Source of the DNA: an uncultured Maribacter sp.
Lineage (GTDB): Bacteria; Bacteroidota; Bacteroidia; Flavobacteriales; Flavobacteriaceae
Direction of reading: 5' to 3'
Length of the DNA stretch: 64,000 bases
NCBI GenBank assembly: GCA_947493885.1
Contig: CANLTE010000003.1
Span: forward strand, 62,001-126,000
A program made the translations under genes and the position numbers. This document shows, piece by piece, positions 45,848 to 54,750 of the stretch; the first letter of the stretch is position 1; every line of letters begins with the position of its first letter. The notes under the pieces were generated by a model. That model made no database searches, was not told the DNA's origin, and saw only the letters and a list, made by a program, of their open reading frames with translations.

Positions 45848-46744
45848 ATGAAATTTGGAAAAGTGGAACATCCTGAAAGTATAGATTTTACCTTACCCAA
45901 TGATCACTTAGATACTGAGGTTGTTTTGGCTAAGGAAACATTAGAAAAATCGACTAATGTTTATGTTGGATGTGCAAAGTGGAATAGACAAGACTTAAAA
46001 AACTTTTACCCTAGAGGTACAAAAGATGAATTAGCATATTATTCTTCACAATTTAATTGTATTGAGTTAAATGCTACATTCTATAGAATTTTCCCATCTG
46101 AACAATACACAAAATGGTATGATAAGACTCCTGATAATTTTAAGTTTTTTCCAAAAATTGTTCAAAACGTAAGTCATCTGCGAAGGTTAAATGATCAGGC
46201 ATACCCCGTTTTAGATGAATATTTAAATGTTACGTCAAATTTGAAAGATAAATTAGGAACAATTTTTCTACAAATGCATAATAATTTTGGACCTAAAAAT
46301 TGGGATAGAGTAGTGCGCTTTATAGAATATTGGCCAAAAGAGTTTTCGTTATCCATGGAGTTTAGGCATACGGACTGGTTTAATGATGAAAAAGTAGCGA
46401 ATGAGTTATATCACTTACTAGAAGAAAACAACATAACTAATACTTTGGTAGATACCGCAGGAAGAAGGGATATTATGCATATGAGACTTACGAATAAAGA
46501 AGCTTTTATTAGATATGTTGGAGCTAACCATAAAAGTGATTATGCTAGGCTTGATGATTGGGTAGAAAAATTAGCCACATGGAAATCAAGAGGACTCCAA
46601 GATATTCATTTTTTTGTGCATCAAAATTTGGAATTAGAATCTCCATTATTATCAGCTTATTTTATTGAGAAATTAAATAAAAAAATAGGGTGTAATTTAC
46701 AAATTCCGAAAACCATAAATAAATCCGATTTAAAACTATTATAG
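45848..46744 (+). CDS. DUF72 family TIM-barrel protein
   Basis: A 298-aa DUF72 (YecE-like) protein: VYVGCAKWNRQDLKNFYP near the N terminus, YSSQFNCIELNATFYRIF, KTPDNFKFFPKIVQNVSH, then LSMEFRHTDWF and VDTAGRRDIMHMRL. The family has a TIM-barrel fold but no settled function. ATG 45848 fits the promoter position. The gene is independent of its neighbours. Confidence 0.9.
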   Translation: MKFGKVEHPESIDFTLPNDHLDTEVVLAKETLEKSTNVYVGCAKWNRQDLKNFYPRGTKDELAYYSSQFNCIELNATFYRIFPSEQYTKWYDKTPDNFKFFPKIVQNVSHLRRLNDQAYPVLDEYLNVTSNLKDKLGTIFLQMHNNFGPKNWDRVVRFIEYWPKEFSLSMEFRHTDWFNDEKVANELYHLLEENNITNTLVDTAGRRDIMHMRLTNKEAFIRYVGANHKSDYARLDDWVEKLATWKSRGLQDIHFFVHQNLELESPLLSAYFIEKLNKKIGCNLQIPKTINKSDLKLL

Positions 46745-46788
46745 ACAGAATTACTTATCTAAATTTATGGTGTTAAAAAGGACTAATT

Positions 46789-47190
46789 ATGAGATTTCAT
46801 ACCAGAAAATGGGTTAAACCAGGGGATTTAAATGCGAACGAAACATTGTTTGGAGGTACTGTATTGGCCTGGATAGATGAGGAAGCGGCTTTATATAGTA
46901 TAATTCAGTTAGAAAGCAAAAAAGTGGTTACTAAGTATATGTCTGAAATTAATTTTATGAGCACTGCCATAAAAGGAGATATTGTCGAAATTGGTATTGA
47001 GGTTGTAAAATTTGGCGTGTCATCATTAACATTAAACTGCGAAGTTCGTAATAAAATGACTCGGGAAACTATAGTTACGGTAGATAATGTTATTATGGTA
47101 AACTTAGACGAAAAAGGTAAGCCCAAACCGCATGGAAAAACTAAGATAGAATATGTAAAGGATAGGCTAAAAGAAGCTGAGGAAAAATAA
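46789..47190 (+). CDS. Acyl-CoA thioesterase (hotdog fold, YciA/BACH type)
   Basis: A 133-aa hotdog protein that hydrolyses acyl-CoA thioesters. Motifs: NANETLFGGTVLAWIDEEAA (catalytic Asn/Asp region of the BACH/YciA group) and KGDIVEIGIEVVKFGVSSLTL. Substrate chain length is not visible. The gene ends two bases before the stop of the convergent M19 peptidase gene. Confidence 0.92.
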   Translation: MRFHTRKWVKPGDLNANETLFGGTVLAWIDEEAALYSIIQLESKKVVTKYMSEINFMSTAIKGDIVEIGIEVVKFGVSSLTLNCEVRNKMTRETIVTVDNVIMVNLDEKGKPKPHGKTKIEYVKDRLKEAEEK

Positions 47191-47191
47191 T

Positions 47192-48475
47192 TTATTCCAT
47201 TTCTTTTGCTACTTTTTGTACTTCATCAAGTACTCTTAATAGGTTTTCTCCCCAAAGTTTTTTAATATCATTTTCGGAATAGCCTCTTTTTACAAGTTCT
47301 AGCGTAACATTAAAGGTTTCTGAGGCATCAGACCAACCTTCAATTCCACCACCTCCATCAAAGTCTGAGCTTATTCCAACATGGTCAATGCCAATTAATT
47401 TAACCATGTAGTCAACATGATCTATAAAATCTGCAACATTTACTGCAGGAGGTACATTATCCATTACAGATGCCTTGTTCTTTGCAATTTTCAAAACCTT
47501 AGGATAATTTTCCATAAAATGAGCTCGCTCGTGTGCTGTTAGCGAAGCGAAATCCGAACGGGAAACCCATTTAAAACCTAACGAATCGGCAATTTTTGGA
47601 TAAAGCTGTTTCATAAAATTAGCTCTATTTTCATGCTTTTCTGTTCTTAAATAAGAGCTGAAAGCCACCGTTTGAACCACTCCACCATTTTTTTTCATTA
47701 GAAGCAGTTGTTCGTCATCTAAATTCCGACTATGATTACACAATGCTCTAGCCGAAGAATGAGACGCTATTATTGGAGCTTTAGATAGTGTAATCATTTG
47801 TTTCATAGATTCTTTTGATGGGTGAGAAACATCAATCATAATCCCTAATCTGTTCATTTCATGAATCGCTTTTCTCCCTAATTCACTTAATCCATTATGT
47901 AGCCATACACTATCTTTTTCACCTGTATTGGAATCACAAAACTGACTGTGTCCGTTGTGTGATAATGAAATATAACGAGCTCCCAATTTGTGGTATTCTT
48001 CAAAATTCTCTAAGTCCGTTCCCATCGGATAGGCGTTTTCCACACCAATCATGGCAATTTTTTTTCCTTTTTTATGAATTTTCACAACATCATCGGAGTT
48101 TAGTGCTAACTCAATTTTGTCAGGTGCAATTTCCTTACAGAGTTTGTGAATAGCATTAAATTTAGCCATCGCATTTTTTTTCGCTTTTTTATAACCGTTT
48201 TCGTTTAATGAATCCTGTCCAGTGTATACAATTAACCAACTAACATCAAGACCGCCTTCTTCCATTTTTGGAAGATTTATTTGTGTTTCTAAGCGCTGAG
48301 TGTAATTTATACTATCCGTAAAATTTTTGACATTAATATCGTTGTGGGTGTCAATAGTGATAATACTTTCATGTATTATTTTTGCGGTTTCTTCAAGTGT
48401 TTTATTACCATACTTTACATTCTCTTTACAAGAAAAAATCGATAAACAGCAAATAAAGCGGATGAAATACCTCAT
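47192..48475 (-). CDS. M19 membrane dipeptidase, lipoprotein
   Basis: A 427-aa zinc dipeptidase of the renal-dipeptidase family, exported with a lipoprotein signal (FSCKEN, Cys near 16). Metal ligands: TIDTHNDINV at the N terminus, VENAYPMG with the bridging Glu, LSHNGHS and DVSHPS with His residues, and DHVGISSDFDGGGG near the C terminus. It cleaves dipeptides in the periplasm or on the surface. Confidence 0.93.
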   Translation of the reverse strand: MRYFIRFICCLSIFSCKENVKYGNKTLEETAKIIHESIITIDTHNDINVKNFTDSINYTQRLETQINLPKMEEGGLDVSWLIVYTGQDSLNENGYKKAKKNAMAKFNAIHKLCKEIAPDKIELALNSDDVVKIHKKGKKIAMIGVENAYPMGTDLENFEEYHKLGARYISLSHNGHSQFCDSNTGEKDSVWLHNGLSELGRKAIHEMNRLGIMIDVSHPSKESMKQMITLSKAPIIASHSSARALCNHSRNLDDEQLLLMKKNGGVVQTVAFSSYLRTEKHENRANFMKQLYPKIADSLGFKWVSRSDFASLTAHERAHFMENYPKVLKIAKNKASVMDNVPPAVNVADFIDHVDYMVKLIGIDHVGISSDFDGGGGIEGWSDASETFNVTLELVKRGYSENDIKKLWGENLLRVLDEVQKVAKEME

Positions 48476-48630
48476 ATCTCAGATAGATTAGACATACAAT
48501 ATAGAGCATTTGACAACACAAATGTATACCTATAGAACATTTAGTTGTTGCACCAGTATTATATGCGGATTTTAGAATACTTATAAAGCAATATGTTGCT
48601 TGCCCCAAATTGATAAATGCGATAAATAAA

Positions 48631-50415
48631 ATGTCTTTAAAAACCAAAGGTTTACTCACACAATTAGCTCGAATAGAAAGCACGCTTAATGACTTTTCAT
48701 TTGAAGAATTAAAAAGCGATGAAGCTAAAAATTTACGAAAATCGTTCCTTTCATTTAAAAGCAATTTAGAACGCAAATTATTTAGGGAAACTGTTACAGC
48801 TGATGGGACTACTGAACGCTATGAAAATGAAGAAATTGCGATAAACTACCAACAAGATTCCTTGGATGAGGCAAAAAAACTTATAGCACATGTGAGTCAT
48901 GAAATTAGAACTCCCTTAAACGGAATCATAGGTTTTACAGATTTACTTAAAGAAGATAAGTTAAGTGCTTTACAAATGGAGCGGGTAAGCGCTATACAAA
49001 CAGCATCATATTCATTACTAGACATTATTAATGAACTTTTAGAATATTCAAAAATTTCAGCAGGTTTAGAAAAGTTTGAAATTATAAATTTTAATTTTTC
49101 AGGTCTGATAAAGGATGTTATTTACCTATGTAATACCCTTATCGTTGATAAAAGTATAAATCTTCATACAAGGATTGATTCAAGAATTTCAAAAACACTG
49201 CTAGGAGACCCTTCAAAACTTACCCAAGTATTATTGAATTTAATTGGAAATGCAATCAAATTTGTAGAGAAAGGAGAAATATTTTTAGGGGTTGAACTAA
49301 GTGAAAGAAAAGGAAAAAACCAACTACTAAAATTTACCTTAAGAGACACTGGTGTTGGAATTTCAGAAGAAGCACTAAAAAACATTTTTGATTCATTTAA
49401 ACAAGAAAACCACACAACCTACCTAAAGTACGGAGGATCAGGATTAGGCTTAAGTTTAGTAAAACAAATTATTGAAAAACTTGATGGCGATATTCAAATC
49501 ACGAGTAAACTTGGAGTAGGTACCACATTCTATTTCACCATTCCTTATACAGAAGGAGACGATTCTAAAATAAAAGAATCAAAGGCTGATAATTCTAGCT
49601 CTAGAAAAGGAAGCCAATTAATTAAAGATACCAACATTTTGGTATTTGAAGATAACGAGTTAAATCAAAGACTTATTAAACAACACTTAATAAACTGGGA
49701 GTGCAACATATTTATTACCGCTGATGCTAAAACCGGAATAAGTATTCTTGAAAAAGAAAATATTGAAGTTGTACTAATGGATTTAAGAATGCCTGGAAAG
49801 GACGGATTTGAAGTATCTGAATTAATTAGAAATAGTAATATGGAAAACGTAAAAAAAGTGCCAATAATAGCAGTATCAGCCGATTTTTCGGTTGAAGATA
49901 AAAAGCAATGTGCAACCTATGGAATAAATGATTTTGTATTAAAACCTTATAATCCAGAAGAGTTATTACTTAAAATAGTAAAGAACAAAAATGCGATTAA
50001 AAGTGCCATTGATGTTCCTGCAAGCATGGATATTGTCCATGAGGATGTGGATAATAGTCAAAGTGTTGATCTAGAGGGCGTTTTAGAAGAATGTGTTGGC
50101 GAGATAGAAGTTCTAGAGGAACTAATTGTTCTTTTTAAGGGAAACGCGATAGAGTTTATAGGTTTAGTACGTACGCATTTGAATAATGAAGATATTGAAC
50201 AAGTAGGATTTGCAGCTCATAAAATAAAAGCTGGACTTGCTATGTTGAAGACAAAAAAATTACACTCAATTATTGTAGAAATGCAAAACGTATGTAAAAC
50301 AAACGTTGAAAAAAAGTATGTGGAAGAGTTGTACGAACGTTTTTTAGTGGAGTACCCTAAAACGGAGATAGCAATTGACGAGGCGTTAAAAAAAATAAAA
50401 AATAATAACAAGTAA
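48631..50415 (+). CDS. Soluble hybrid histidine kinase (HisKA-HATPase-REC-Hpt)
   Basis: A 594-aa hybrid kinase without membrane helix or recognisable sensor domain: residues 1-80 are helical, then HisKA with His90 in AHVSHEIRTPLNG, HATPase_c with NLIGNAIKF, RDTGVGIS and GGSGLGLSL, a receiver (VFEDNELNQRL, VLMDLRMPGKDG) and a C-terminal Hpt-like helical domain with AAHKIKAGLAML. Internal phosphorelay His-Asp-His is thus possible. ATG 48631 is preferred over a TTG 21 bases upstream. It leads the six-gene run to 58343 and probably phosphorylates the single-domain regulator that follows. Confidence 0.93.
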   Translation: MSLKTKGLLTQLARIESTLNDFSFEELKSDEAKNLRKSFLSFKSNLERKLFRETVTADGTTERYENEEIAINYQQDSLDEAKKLIAHVSHEIRTPLNGIIGFTDLLKEDKLSALQMERVSAIQTASYSLLDIINELLEYSKISAGLEKFEIINFNFSGLIKDVIYLCNTLIVDKSINLHTRIDSRISKTLLGDPSKLTQVLLNLIGNAIKFVEKGEIFLGVELSERKGKNQLLKFTLRDTGVGISEEALKNIFDSFKQENHTTYLKYGGSGLGLSLVKQIIEKLDGDIQITSKLGVGTTFYFTIPYTEGDDSKIKESKADNSSSRKGSQLIKDTNILVFEDNELNQRLIKQHLINWECNIFITADAKTGISILEKENIEVVLMDLRMPGKDGFEVSELIRNSNMENVKKVPIIAVSADFSVEDKKQCATYGINDFVLKPYNPEELLLKIVKNKNAIKSAIDVPASMDIVHEDVDNSQSVDLEGVLEECVGEIEVLEELIVLFKGNAIEFIGLVRTHLNNEDIEQVGFAAHKIKAGLAMLKTKKLHSIIVEMQNVCKTNVEKKYVEELYERFLVEYPKTEIAIDEALKKIKNNNK

Positions 50416-50425
50416 AGGATGATGT

Positions 50426-50797
50426 ATGTTGAACAAAAAAATTCTCTTAGCAGATGATGATGAATTATTTGCCTCTCTTTTAATCTTTAGATTAAAAAAA
50501 GCAGGTTTTCAGGTAACTCATGTAACTGATGGAAAGCAAGCTAAAGAATATTTGGTGGATAATCTTCCTGATATTGTGGTGTTTGATATTATGATGCCAT
50601 ATTTCTCCGGAATAGAGTTAATAGACCATGTTAGAAATGAAATAAAATCTAACATTCCAATAATAATAGTTTCTTCCGCAGGGAATGAAGAAAATGTGCT
50701 AAATGCCCTTGAAATGGGGGCAAACGATTTTATGTCGAAACCAGTGAGTCCGTCTGAACTTTTAGTTCGCGTGACCAGAGAATTGAAAAAAATGTAG
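50426..50797 (+). CDS. Single-domain response regulator
   Basis: A 123-aa receiver with no output domain: acidic triad LLADDDEL (10-12), phospho-acceptor D54 in VVFDIMMPYFSG, and the conserved Lys in FMSKPVSPSEL. It starts 10 bases after the hybrid kinase and ends 2 bases before the HEAT-repeat gene. Such stand-alone receivers act by protein binding; the HEAT protein, coded directly behind it, is an obvious candidate partner (inference). Confidence 0.93.
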   Translation: MLNKKILLADDDELFASLLIFRLKKAGFQVTHVTDGKQAKEYLVDNLPDIVVFDIMMPYFSGIELIDHVRNEIKSNIPIIIVSSAGNEENVLNALEMGANDFMSKPVSPSELLVRVTRELKKM

Positions 50798-50799
50798 TA

Positions 50800-53325
50800 T
50801 TGTTTCATAAGGCATTAACATATTCCCCCATTACGTTAATACGTGCTCCCAAAATTCATACAGACCTACTGTGGGATTTGGTGGTGCTTTTTATTGCCTT
50901 ATCTGTACTGTACTTTATATCGGTTTTTTATTTCAGAAACAAATTATCAAAAGCCTCTAAAAAACTAAAAGAAAAGAAAACAGAATTTTCGCCTATCGTT
51001 AGTGAATTTCTTTTTTATGATGAGACCGATTCTAAGGAAGAAAAATCAAATTACATAAACCTTAAAATTCAAATAAGGGAATTGCTTAAGGATAAGTATA
51101 ACCGCAAAGTACTTACCGATGTTCTTTTAGATTTACGAAAGGATGTATCTGGGCAAACACAAATAAATCTATTTGAGCTCTATAAAAATCTTGAGCTACA
51201 TAAAGACGCCTATATAAAGCTAAAAAGTTGGAAATGGCAAATAGTTACATCGGGTATACTGGAACTTACCAAAATGCAGGTAAGCGAGTCGTATTCATTT
51301 CTGATAAAATTTATTAATGATAAAAGACCAACCATTCGTAAGCACGCCGAAATAGCAGTCGTAACATTAGATAATCGAGGAATTTCATATTTTCTGGATA
51401 CAACTAAGTATAGAATATCTGAATGGCAACAGTTAAAATTGTTAGATGTTTTGAGAAACAAAGAGAATTTTGAAATCCCAAAATTCAAACTTTGGTTAAC
51501 ATCAAAAAATAAGCACGTGGTACTTTTTGCTTTACGATTGATAAAGTATTACAACCAAAATGATGCAAGAAAATCTTTAATTCCACTCATAAAACACAAA
51601 AGCAATCAAATAAAGCAGGAAGCTATTAATTGTATAGAAGAGTTTTATGTTGAGGAAGCAATGGATACTTTAAAACTGGTGTTTTGGAAAAGTTCTGAAG
51701 ACGTTAAGATGAGTATTTTAAGTGCAATAGCAACTATAGGTACAGAAAGCGACTTAGATTTTTTAGTTGAAATAGAACAACGCGTTCGAAGCTTTGCTGT
51801 TAGAAGTAAAGCAATTAGCACAATAAATGAGATAGCACCAGAAACAATATTACCATCAGAGCATATTGAAAAAGATATAGCCTTTGAAAATACCATTCCA
51901 GATATTATTGCACATGAGGATGCTCCAGAAATTAGTATTTCAGACCAACTACAACAAAAACTTGAAGAGAAAAACGCGGCTGAAGGGGTAGAAAAAATAG
52001 AAGAACCGGAAGTAGAGGAAAGTAATAGTGTGGAAATTGTAGAAAACAAGATTGAGACTGAAGATAAAAGTGATAATGTTGATGACGTTTTAGTACAAAG
52101 AGAAACGGTTGAAGATTTAGACTCAACATGGATAACGGAGCAGAAAGATGTTGTTGAGCCAGAAAAAGAACAGGGTATAGAGTCTTCTATTGAAATCGAG
52201 GGAGAAAATGCTTTGGAAGAAAGTGTTGATCAAGATAAAATTTTACAAAATATAGAGGTAGTAGCGGAAAGTATTACTCAAAATCAGGAACAAATGGATA
52301 TTAGTAAGGAACAGGAGGAAACAAAAGAAGAATTAGAAATATCCCTTGATTTTCTTCCATTTGTTATTGAGCCGCAGGAAGAAAAAAATGTATCAGAAGC
52401 ACAAGTCATTACAGAGGAAGAAAATATAGAGGGTGACAAAGCATTAGATTTAAGTTTTTTACCATTAGTGGTAGCAAATATAGAGAACCCTAAAACACAC
52501 TCCGTTTCGGAAGTACCTACACAGCAACAGGATAATATTATGCCTAAACCAGAGAGTCCAATTGATTTTATGGAACTTGACTTTTTACCTCTTGTAGAAG
52601 AACATAAAGAAATAGTTAAAGAAGAAATAGCAACTCAACAAGTAGATAACTTATTTGATTTTATACCAAAACCACATCAAATAAGTGATGAAGAATCTGA
52701 AAAATTATTGCTTTTGGCAGATATTGAGGAGTTTGGTGATGCACGTGAAATTCCTTTGTTAGACGAATATTTGGCTAATGAAAAATCTCCTTTTTTAATA
52801 GAACGAATAGAGGAAATAATGGAAGAGATTGTAAAGCGCACACCTATAGTTATTTCTGAGAAAAAGGAAGAATCAATTGAAGATTCTTCTTTGGTAAGAG
52901 GATTTATCTCAGAGATATTTGCGAATCAAGATGTAGAATCTCAACTGATACTACTCAATGAAATTGCTATTGTTGGAGACGAAAAGGAGGCCGCTTTTTT
53001 GAGAACGTTAATAAAGGAGACCAGTGAAGCAGAAGTAATAGAAAAGGCAAAAGAGGCATTAGCTATTATTAAAGGGCGCTTAGAAATTGAACCTTCCGAC
53101 GTAATTCTAAATGAAGAATCGGAAACTTTACAAGAAGCGCTGTTAGCAGATGAAATGGAGGAGGAAACACATCCAATGTTTGATGTAAATTTTGAACTTT
53201 CTCCAAACACAGAGGATGTAGATATCACTCTGAAAACAGAAAAAAAAACAAATAACAAATCCTCCTCATTTGGAAATCAGTTATCAGAAATTTCAAAAAG
53301 AATTAAAGATATACTAAATGGATAG
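50800..53325 (+). CDS. Membrane-anchored HEAT-repeat protein with acidic tail
   Basis: An 841-aa protein starting at a TTG (no ATG nearby; 2-base gap to the preceding gene). One membrane helix at about 25-45, then cytoplasmic alpha-helical HEAT-like repeats (about 65-350; RPTIRKHAEIAVVTL, IKQEAINCIEEF, VKMSILSAIATIG), a long Glu-rich, low-complexity region (about 360-640), further HEAT-type helices (about 640-770), and a short tail. The acidic part carries three near-identical motifs: LDFLPFV (516-522), LSFLPLV (551-557), LDFLPLV (593-599), and a related FDFIPKP (619-625). They look like docking sites for a partner. Overlaps the GT2 gene by 8 bases. Confidence 0.82.
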   Translation: MFHKALTYSPITLIRAPKIHTDLLWDLVVLFIALSVLYFISVFYFRNKLSKASKKLKEKKTEFSPIVSEFLFYDETDSKEEKSNYINLKIQIRELLKDKYNRKVLTDVLLDLRKDVSGQTQINLFELYKNLELHKDAYIKLKSWKWQIVTSGILELTKMQVSESYSFLIKFINDKRPTIRKHAEIAVVTLDNRGISYFLDTTKYRISEWQQLKLLDVLRNKENFEIPKFKLWLTSKNKHVVLFALRLIKYYNQNDARKSLIPLIKHKSNQIKQEAINCIEEFYVEEAMDTLKLVFWKSSEDVKMSILSAIATIGTESDLDFLVEIEQRVRSFAVRSKAISTINEIAPETILPSEHIEKDIAFENTIPDIIAHEDAPEISISDQLQQKLEEKNAAEGVEKIEEPEVEESNSVEIVENKIETEDKSDNVDDVLVQRETVEDLDSTWITEQKDVVEPEKEQGIESSIEIEGENALEESVDQDKILQNIEVVAESITQNQEQMDISKEQEETKEELEISLDFLPFVIEPQEEKNVSEAQVITEEENIEGDKALDLSFLPLVVANIENPKTHSVSEVPTQQQDNIMPKPESPIDFMELDFLPLVEEHKEIVKEEIATQQVDNLFDFIPKPHQISDEESEKLLLLADIEEFGDAREIPLLDEYLANEKSPFLIERIEEIMEEIVKRTPIVISEKKEESIEDSSLVRGFISEIFANQDVESQLILLNEIAIVGDEKEAAFLRTLIKETSEAEVIEKAKEALAIIKGRLEIEPSDVILNEESETLQEALLADEMEEETHPMFDVNFELSPNTEDVDITLKTEKKTNNKSSSFGNQLSEISKRIKDILNG

Positions 53326-54748
53326 CAGTTTATTCGGCATAATACTAGAGTATATAAACACAGTTTTTTTCGTGTTTACACTCGTGCTATTTTCGCTATT
53401 TACGTTCATGGCGTATTTGTCAACCCGTAACTCTATTCACTATAAAAACAAAAATAGCTTTGGAGATATGTCTAAGGTTATGGCATCACCATTAGCACCA
53501 AGTATTACAATTATTGCTCCCGCTTATAATGAGGGTTTAACCATTGTAGAGAATATCCGTTCCCTATTGTCGCTTCAATATGTTAACTACGAAGTAATGG
53601 TGGTTAATGATGGTAGTAAAGATGATACGCTTCAAAAAATGATAGAAGCATATAATCTTGTTAAAATAGAACAAGAAATAGACCCAAACTGGAAGAATAA
53701 ACCTATTCGAGGAATATATAAATCAGAACAACGCGCCTTTTCTAAGCTTACCGTAATTGATAAAGAAAATGGTGGAAAGTCAGATGCCTTAAATACAGGA
53801 ATGGCATTATCTACTAATAAGTATGTTGGTTGTATTGATGTTGATTGCTTGTTATTACCAGAGGCCCTTTTACATGTGGTAAAATCTTTTTATCAAAGAT
53901 CACAGAAAAGAGTTATTGCTGTTGGTGGAGTTATTAGAGTTGCAAATTCATGTGTTATTCAAGGTGGTAGACTTGAAGAAATTAGGTTACCCAAAAATTG
54001 GCTAGCTAGATTTCAATTATTAGAATATACACGCTCGTTTATTTTAGGTAGAATGGCGTGGGGTAGAATAGATAGTTTACTAATTATTTCTGGTGCATTT
54101 GGTTTTTTCGATAGGGAAATTGCTTTGGAAGTTGGAGGTTATGATACCAATACTGTAGGAGAGGATATGGAGATAGTTTTTAAAATGAGAAGGTATATGG
54201 AGGAACGAAAGTTACCCTATACAGTAGAATATATGCCAGATGCTTTATGTTGGACCGAGGTTCCAGAAGATTTAAAAATACTAGTTAATCAGCGAGACCG
54301 TTGGGCAAGGGGAAACCTTGAAACCTTGTATAAACACAAAGACATGTTTTTTAATCCCAAGTTCGGGAAGTTAGGAATGTTAAGCTACCCGTATTGGTTT
54401 TTTTACGAGTGGCTTGCTCCGCTTTTAGAGTTTTTTGGTTTTTTTACCATCATACTTTTCTATTACCTAGGAATTTTAAATACCAAATTCTTTATTGCGA
54501 TTACCGCAACGGTATATATGTACTCCATAATGTTTTCATTTTATGCTATTCTATGGGAAGTGTACTCGTATAATGAATATAAAAAGACAAAAGATATTCT
54601 TTTACTTATGTTGTGCGCAATAATAGAACCGGTGGCTTTTCATCCCATCGTGGTGTGGGCAGCGGTGAGAGGTAATTATAAAAAGTTGTTTAAAATTAAA
54701 TCTGGCTGGGGATCACAGGTCAGAAAAGGATTTGCAAAAGCAACATAA
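53318..54748 (+). CDS. Processive GT2 glycosyltransferase (PgaC/IcaA-like)
   Basis: A 476-aa membrane glycosyltransferase. Order: N-terminal membrane helix (about 8-33), GT-A domain with IIAPAYNEGLT, VNDGSKDDT, CIDVDCLL (D-x-D), GEDMEIVFK and QRDRWARG (Q-x-x-R-W, typical of processive beta-glycan synthases), then three C-terminal membrane helices. This is the layout of cellulose, hyaluronan and poly-GlcNAc synthases, so it probably makes and extrudes a beta-linked polysaccharide; the sugar cannot be read. No PilZ domain is seen, and no PgaD or deacetylase gene is adjacent. Confidence 0.9.
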   Translation: MDSSLFGIILEYINTVFFVFTLVLFSLFTFMAYLSTRNSIHYKNKNSFGDMSKVMASPLAPSITIIAPAYNEGLTIVENIRSLLSLQYVNYEVMVVNDGSKDDTLQKMIEAYNLVKIEQEIDPNWKNKPIRGIYKSEQRAFSKLTVIDKENGGKSDALNTGMALSTNKYVGCIDVDCLLLPEALLHVVKSFYQRSQKRVIAVGGVIRVANSCVIQGGRLEEIRLPKNWLARFQLLEYTRSFILGRMAWGRIDSLLIISGAFGFFDREIALEVGGYDTNTVGEDMEIVFKMRRYMEERKLPYTVEYMPDALCWTEVPEDLKILVNQRDRWARGNLETLYKHKDMFFNPKFGKLGMLSYPYWFFYEWLAPLLEFFGFFTIILFYYLGILNTKFFIAITATVYMYSIMFSFYAILWEVYSYNEYKKTKDILLLMLCAIIEPVAFHPIVVWAAVRGNYKKLFKIKSGWGSQVRKGFAKAT

Positions 54749-54750
54749 CA

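Noticed and set aside
51645-52049. 134-codon Ser-rich frame opposite the HEAT gene
   Set aside because: Reverse complement of the Glu/Lys-rich coding sequence explains its composition.
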